A stretch of 64,000 nt of DNA from Atrichornis clamosus (lineage: Eukaryota > Chordata > Aves > Passeriformes > Menuridae): NCBI GenBank assembly GCA_013400975.1, contig WBMZ01003302.1, forward strand, positions 108,584 to 172,583, written 5' to 3'. Made by a program: the position numbers and the translations under genes. This document shows, piece after piece, positions 59,787 through 64,000 of the stretch. Within the stretch, counting starts at the first letter, position 1. Each line of letters begins with the position of its first letter. The notes under the pieces were generated by a model. That model was not told the DNA's origin. It saw nothing but the letters and a program-made list of their open reading frames with translations, and searched no databases.

Positions 59787-62700
59787 TATTAGTTACATGA
59801 ATGTCATTGCGTGTCTGTGTGTTAGACACCACATTAACTCTCCTCCTTGGGAGGCTGCAGTGTGACAATGTGGAGCTGAGTTTTGCTGTAGTCGGTGCTT
59901 TGTTGAGCAGTCTTTGCCAAGCAGTGAAAAATGAGGAGTCCTGCATTTTCTAAATGAACTGGTGACTCCCAGAAATGTCATCAAGGGTGATGTGTAACAG
60001 AACTAGCGTAAACTTAAAAGTGGTGATTTTCCAATGAGGGATGGAAAAGATGGCAGGGAATAATAGTAAAGGGACAGAGCAGATATGTACTCAAACAAGG
60101 CAAGAAAGAGAGTAAGAGTAGCATGGAAGATAGAAAATGCCAGAGGAATAAAGATGATAATAATGTCTCCCAGCATAACAAGGAAAAGTAGTTTTTATTT
60201 TCTGTTGTCTTCTTACACCCCATTTTTGTTGTTTTGCATTCAGTTCATATGCATTATCTTGCAACATCCAGTGAACAAATCCCTTACTCCAAAACCCAGC
60301 TCCAGAATATGCAAAGGCATCTCTGCAATACTTTCAAATAAAAGTTTAAGACTGGTTTAAAAAGAGTGAGAGTGATGACTAGGGATAATAGATACCAAAG
60401 ATCATCAGATCACTTCCCTGGGTACTGTACACCTGACCTTTATTTTCAACATACAGAAAGCTGCCTCTTTTAAGGAGCTAAAAATCTAATTTTATAATTT
60501 GAACTGTTGGGAAGAGTTCATCTGCAGAAGGGGTAAACTCTGCTCGAGATGGATAAGTCTTGATTTGCGTGTGCAAGCTCAGACATCAGAGTTTTCAAAA
60601 AAATTACCTACTCAGAGTAACTCAGGCTTTCCTAAACTTATTTAGTCATCTGTCTCCACAATGTGTTGCTTAGTGAGTGTCTTTGGAATTTTTTATCACC
60701 TTTCCAAACAAAAGATGTGATAATCATGGGTGAGAGGGAAGGAATAATAGAAGAAAATCTCCTCAGAGTAGATAATAATGAAGATCATATATCTACAAAC
60801 TAATAGGATTTCAGCTAAGAATCTGAATAGAATGTGATAAAAATAAAGTTAAAAAGTTAAGCTTTTCCACTGATTTCTAACAAGGTGTAAGAAACCTTTT
60901 CTTATAAAGTGGGATAAGTATTCTTGGTTCTGGTGTTTCACTATGGCTTCCTTCAAGGACCATCTTGCATGTAAAAATGTTTTCACCTGCATCAGAATGC
61001 AGCAATAAAAACACAGTTCTTAAACATTTCCCTCCCCTGAACTTTAATGAAAAGTAAGAAATACCAATTGAATTACTTACAGGTCACTTTACAGCCGCCA
61101 CTTATCTGGCATTCTTTACTAGCTTATGAAGTTAGTATCTCCTCAGCACTGTTTGAAATGGTGTCTTATTACAGCAGTGTAATTGGGGGCAGTCCGTATT
61201 AAAGCCTGCTATACACACATATTTTAAGAAATGTGAAATAATTCTGTGAAAAAGTTTGCATAGCATGACATAGCACAGCAGCATCAGGACAAGGATAAAA
61301 TCAAGACACCTGTTTTAATAACTGGCACAGAAGATTGTACTGCCTCAGGCTTACACACCTGAAGCAGAAAACACCATTGTGGTTTAAGAGAAAATATTTC
61401 ATAGACCTTATGCTCCCCTATAATTTAAATATTCAAAAAAGAAACATGTAGGGGTTTTACCACCTAATTTTCTCCCTGACTGTTGTATGAGGCTGGCAGC
61501 ATTTCTATTCTCCTATTGTTCCTTCTCTTGTTTTTGTTCCCATTAAATTATAAAAGTGGACTGCTTATGCATTTATATAATATGCTGCACGAAGGGGTCT
61601 CATCTGGATTGTAATACTGTACAATAAATCAAAATGACAAACCAACCAATTTCTAAATGGCATACACTTGGATACCTCCAACTTTGTATAAACACATAAA
61701 AGAAGACTTTTAAAGAGACCTGTCTAGAATATTATTACCATGAAAGCGAGGGTGTTTTTTGTGTATCAAAGCATCTGGAGGTTTTGCTATGAAGTCAGTT
61801 TTAGGTGTGGCTTCAGTAAAATCAAGGCTAAGTGAGGAGACAGGGAATGACTGTTCTGCCATTGAGGAGTGCAGCTTTGGTAGTAGGAGAATGCAGTTAT
61901 AAATGAAAATATATTTTAAACATGATCAGAAAGCTAATGGGAACAAAAGGCTAATGAACTATTAATAGTTACTATAGGTTAATCAATTATGTGCTGTTAT
62001 AAGCAACCTATTAAGCCTGTGAGACACATCATCCATCTTCTTCCAAACCCTTATGTCACTTATGGATGTGCTTACAGTCATTAGTAACAAGTACTGTTCA
62101 TATTTGTTTATAAAAGCAGTTAGTTGTTCGTATTTTATAAACTTCCATGGAAAATACGACTTATTAATGCGTGTTACTCAGCCCTTTCCTGCATAGATTT
62201 CAGATAAATTTTGCTTTAAATTGAGAAGTACCAGGCTAAGTCCTGGATTCTGCCTACGTTGCTGAAGAATTTGTATTTTGTGACCGCAGGCAGGGTTTAC
62301 AAAGATTAAAGCAAGTCTAGATCACACTATTATTAAAGGTTTCAGCGACAGCACTTTCTGCTGTCGGTTGCTACCAGATGCAGAGCTGTTACACTGAAGT
62401 ACAAAGATAGGAAAAAGGGAAATAAATGATGCTGTAGACAAACATTCATTGCAGACTGATGTGGTGGAGCTCTCTCAGTATATTTTGTCAATGTTTTGTC
62501 TTTTACTAAGTTTGAACTTGTTCATTGACTGGGTTGTCCAGCAAACTTCCCTGTATTACTAAAGATATTTTTTCTTAAAATGTAAAATGTTTTCTCATTC
62601 AAATACCTTATGTTATATATTCAAATTTCCAAGGGAGTTCTCTTGGGCTCGCCTCCTTTAATATTGCCACTGGGAAGGTACTTTTAAACTGGCCAAAATT

Positions 62701-63589
62701 TCAGCTAGTTTTCAAAAAGGCTCAGAAGACTGAGGAGGCAATTTGTTTTTTCAGCTTCGTTGGCAGAGTTGACTGCAGCTTCTATTAGTGCTGGTTTCTA
62801 TATGTCTGAGTATTTGTAATTTTTACTGTTTCTCTGGAGTTCCAACTGATGGAAAAGAAGAAGTCATTCTGCCTTTTAGCAGGACAGTTGCCTGCCTTCT
62901 CTCTTGAATACTGGGTCTTGCTTGTAATTAATTTTAAAAATACAGCCCCAAGCCCTAAGACAAACCATCTACTTTTACTTCTCTTAAAATACTGCAGTGT
63001 ACATTTGAGCTCTTGAAGGGTTTGATTGCTCACATGTTTGTGCTTCAGAGTAGTAAGTCCTGGTACTTGCTGTGCTTTCTGCACCCACGCCAACCCTGGT
63101 GGCACGATCAGTTCTGGAGGGTGACTACATAGTGCGGTACAAAACACAGCATTTGATACTCTTGCTTTCACCAGGTAAGTATTTAAAATAATTTTAGTAT
63201 GTTAATTAGCACGTGCCTCATTGTTTCTAATACTGGATATACTGGTTATATTTCTGTCTTGAGACTAAGAAAAGAAAATGATCTCATATAGTAGTACAAA
63301 AGTCCCTATTTACCGGGAATGGAAGAGATTCATCACGTGTCTTCTCTCAAATCAGTGGGATTTCATATCGAGAAGAATTTGCCTTTTTAATGTATTTTCA
63401 AAAGTGATGTAAAATGCTAGGAAAGCAGCATGAGTATGCTGAACTAAATTGTGAGTTACTGATGCCGTCCCTGATACTGGAGCTAATTCTGGATGTACTC
63501 TGACAGAGAGTATCCCTGTGGAGGTGGGGGAGGCGATGAACGATGGGTACTGGGGCTCGCTGGTGCGGATGTCAGCAACCATCAGGTAC
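59787..63589. other. AT-rich non-coding DNA upstream of the CpG-island promoter
   Basis: No gene or named repeat recognised. The 128-codon minus-strand frame at 62785-63171 has no known domain. A textbook splice donor (CCAG|GTAAGT) lies on the plus strand at 63174/63175. The frame in front of it has a stop about 120 bases upstream, near a weak acceptor (GTGCTTCAG). The 61900-62400 interval is rich in ATTAAT/TTAAT motifs and could hold enhancers, but only composition suggests this. Confidence 0.5.
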
Positions 63590-64000
63590 CAGCACTCAAA
63601 CCTCCGCGGGGAGCGGGCACGCCGAGAGGCTGAAACACAAACGCGCCGCAGCAGAGGGTGGCCGCTGGCAGCCGAGAGCTCCGCTGAGCCCACGGCACGT
63701 CTCCGGTTTCAGCCCTCAGGCAAATGGACGCCTCTGGGTGTGAGCGCGTCCACACCGCCGCTCTCGCAGCCCCGCCGCTCAGCGCGCACCTCGCAGCGGA
63801 CGGCAACTGCCGGCTGCCGCCGCTGCCTCCCCGGGCTGGGAATCCTTCGCAGCCAGCCCCGGGAACGGCGGGGAGGGAACGCGGGAGAGAGGGAGGCGCC
63901 GGGCCGGCCCCCGCCCCGGCAGCAGCGCGGCAGAGCGGCCCCGGCGCCGCTCCGTGTGCGAGCGAGGAGCAGGTGGGTCCCGCCGCATCCCCGCCCCGCG
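63590..64000 (+). promoter_or_regulatory. CpG-island promoter with 5' end of a plus-strand gene
   Basis: From about 63,590 CpG density and G+C rise steeply and stay high to the end of the window, most densely in 63,770-64,000. GC-box strings (CCCCGCCCCG, about 63909-63918, and again at the right edge) fit Sp1-family binding. No TATA box is evident. CpG-island promoters in vertebrates are typically TATA-less with dispersed starts. The orientation is inferred from a good splice donor on the plus strand at 63972/63973. The island continues beyond the window, so its full size and the gene's identity are not visible. A divergent transcript is possible. Confidence 0.7.
63800..63972 (+). other. Probable first exon (5' UTR) ending at a splice donor
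   Basis: GAGCAG|GTGGGT at 63972/63973 is a good donor inside the CpG island. I see no convincing ATG-initiated frame leading to it, so the exon is probably non-coding leader. The left boundary is a guess because the transcription start cannot be seen. The minus-strand frame in this interval is a GC-rich by-product. Confidence 0.35.

Noticed and set aside
62785..63171. 128-codon minus-strand frame near the promoter island
   Set aside because: No recognisable domain or start context; AT-rich region where such lengths can arise by chance.
1..64000. CRISPR arrays, operons, ribosome-binding sites, tRNA or rRNA genes
   Set aside because: None were seen. The window is vertebrate nuclear DNA, and no cloverleaf or rRNA-like segment was noticed on reading.

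Overview
This is vertebrate nuclear DNA, almost certainly from a bird. It is AT-rich and nearly all non-coding. Every interspersed repeat I can name is a CR1-type LINE, the dominant avian family, ending in the typical '...CCAACTCAGGATATTCTA...' or '...CCAACCCAAACTATTCTGTG...' type of 3' tail. I see no Alu, mammalian L1, or bacterial-style gene organisation. I cannot fix the species; a songbird is possible but not proven.

Layout. Bases 1 to about 53,400 are an AT-rich intergenic or intronic stretch with no exon I can assign to a known gene. It carries five CR1 copies (2881-3206 +, 14237-14491 -, 23598-24356 +, 26717-27255 -, 41294-41684 +). It also holds an older, decayed LINE ORF2 remnant (about 28360-29250), a weak LTR-plus-primer-binding-site candidate (about 32387-32731), an orphan 320 bp CpG island (36021-36345), and two further CpG-elevated GC-rich patches (about 6990-7270 and 46843-47125). 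Two stretches (18690-19480 and 21821-22110) look like conserved regulatory DNA by composition only.

From 53,426 to about 55,803 the composition changes sharply to GC-rich. This block has a 310-codon minus-strand reading frame whose ATG has a strong Kozak context. It encodes a predicted signal peptide, a short acidic ectodomain, one transmembrane helix with a basic stop-transfer signal, and a long Gly/Pro/Ser-rich tail. I do not recognise it. It lies between a T10 tract (an A10 tract on its own strand, about 35 nt after the stop) and a CR1 in the same orientation, so a retrocopy or a dispersed gene family is possible. A 1.07 kb CR1 with a recognisable reverse transcriptase remnant follows at 58717-59786.

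The last 400 bases (63590-64000) are a dense CpG island with GC boxes and a good splice donor at 63972/63973. This is best read as the promoter and first, probably non-coding, exon of a plus-strand gene continuing beyond the window. Much of the window would then be the upstream regulatory territory of that gene. The most interesting unexplained items are the 310-codon membrane-protein-like frame, the orphan CpG island, and a pair of 84% identical 62 bp segments 1.4 kb apart whose in-frame translations also match.
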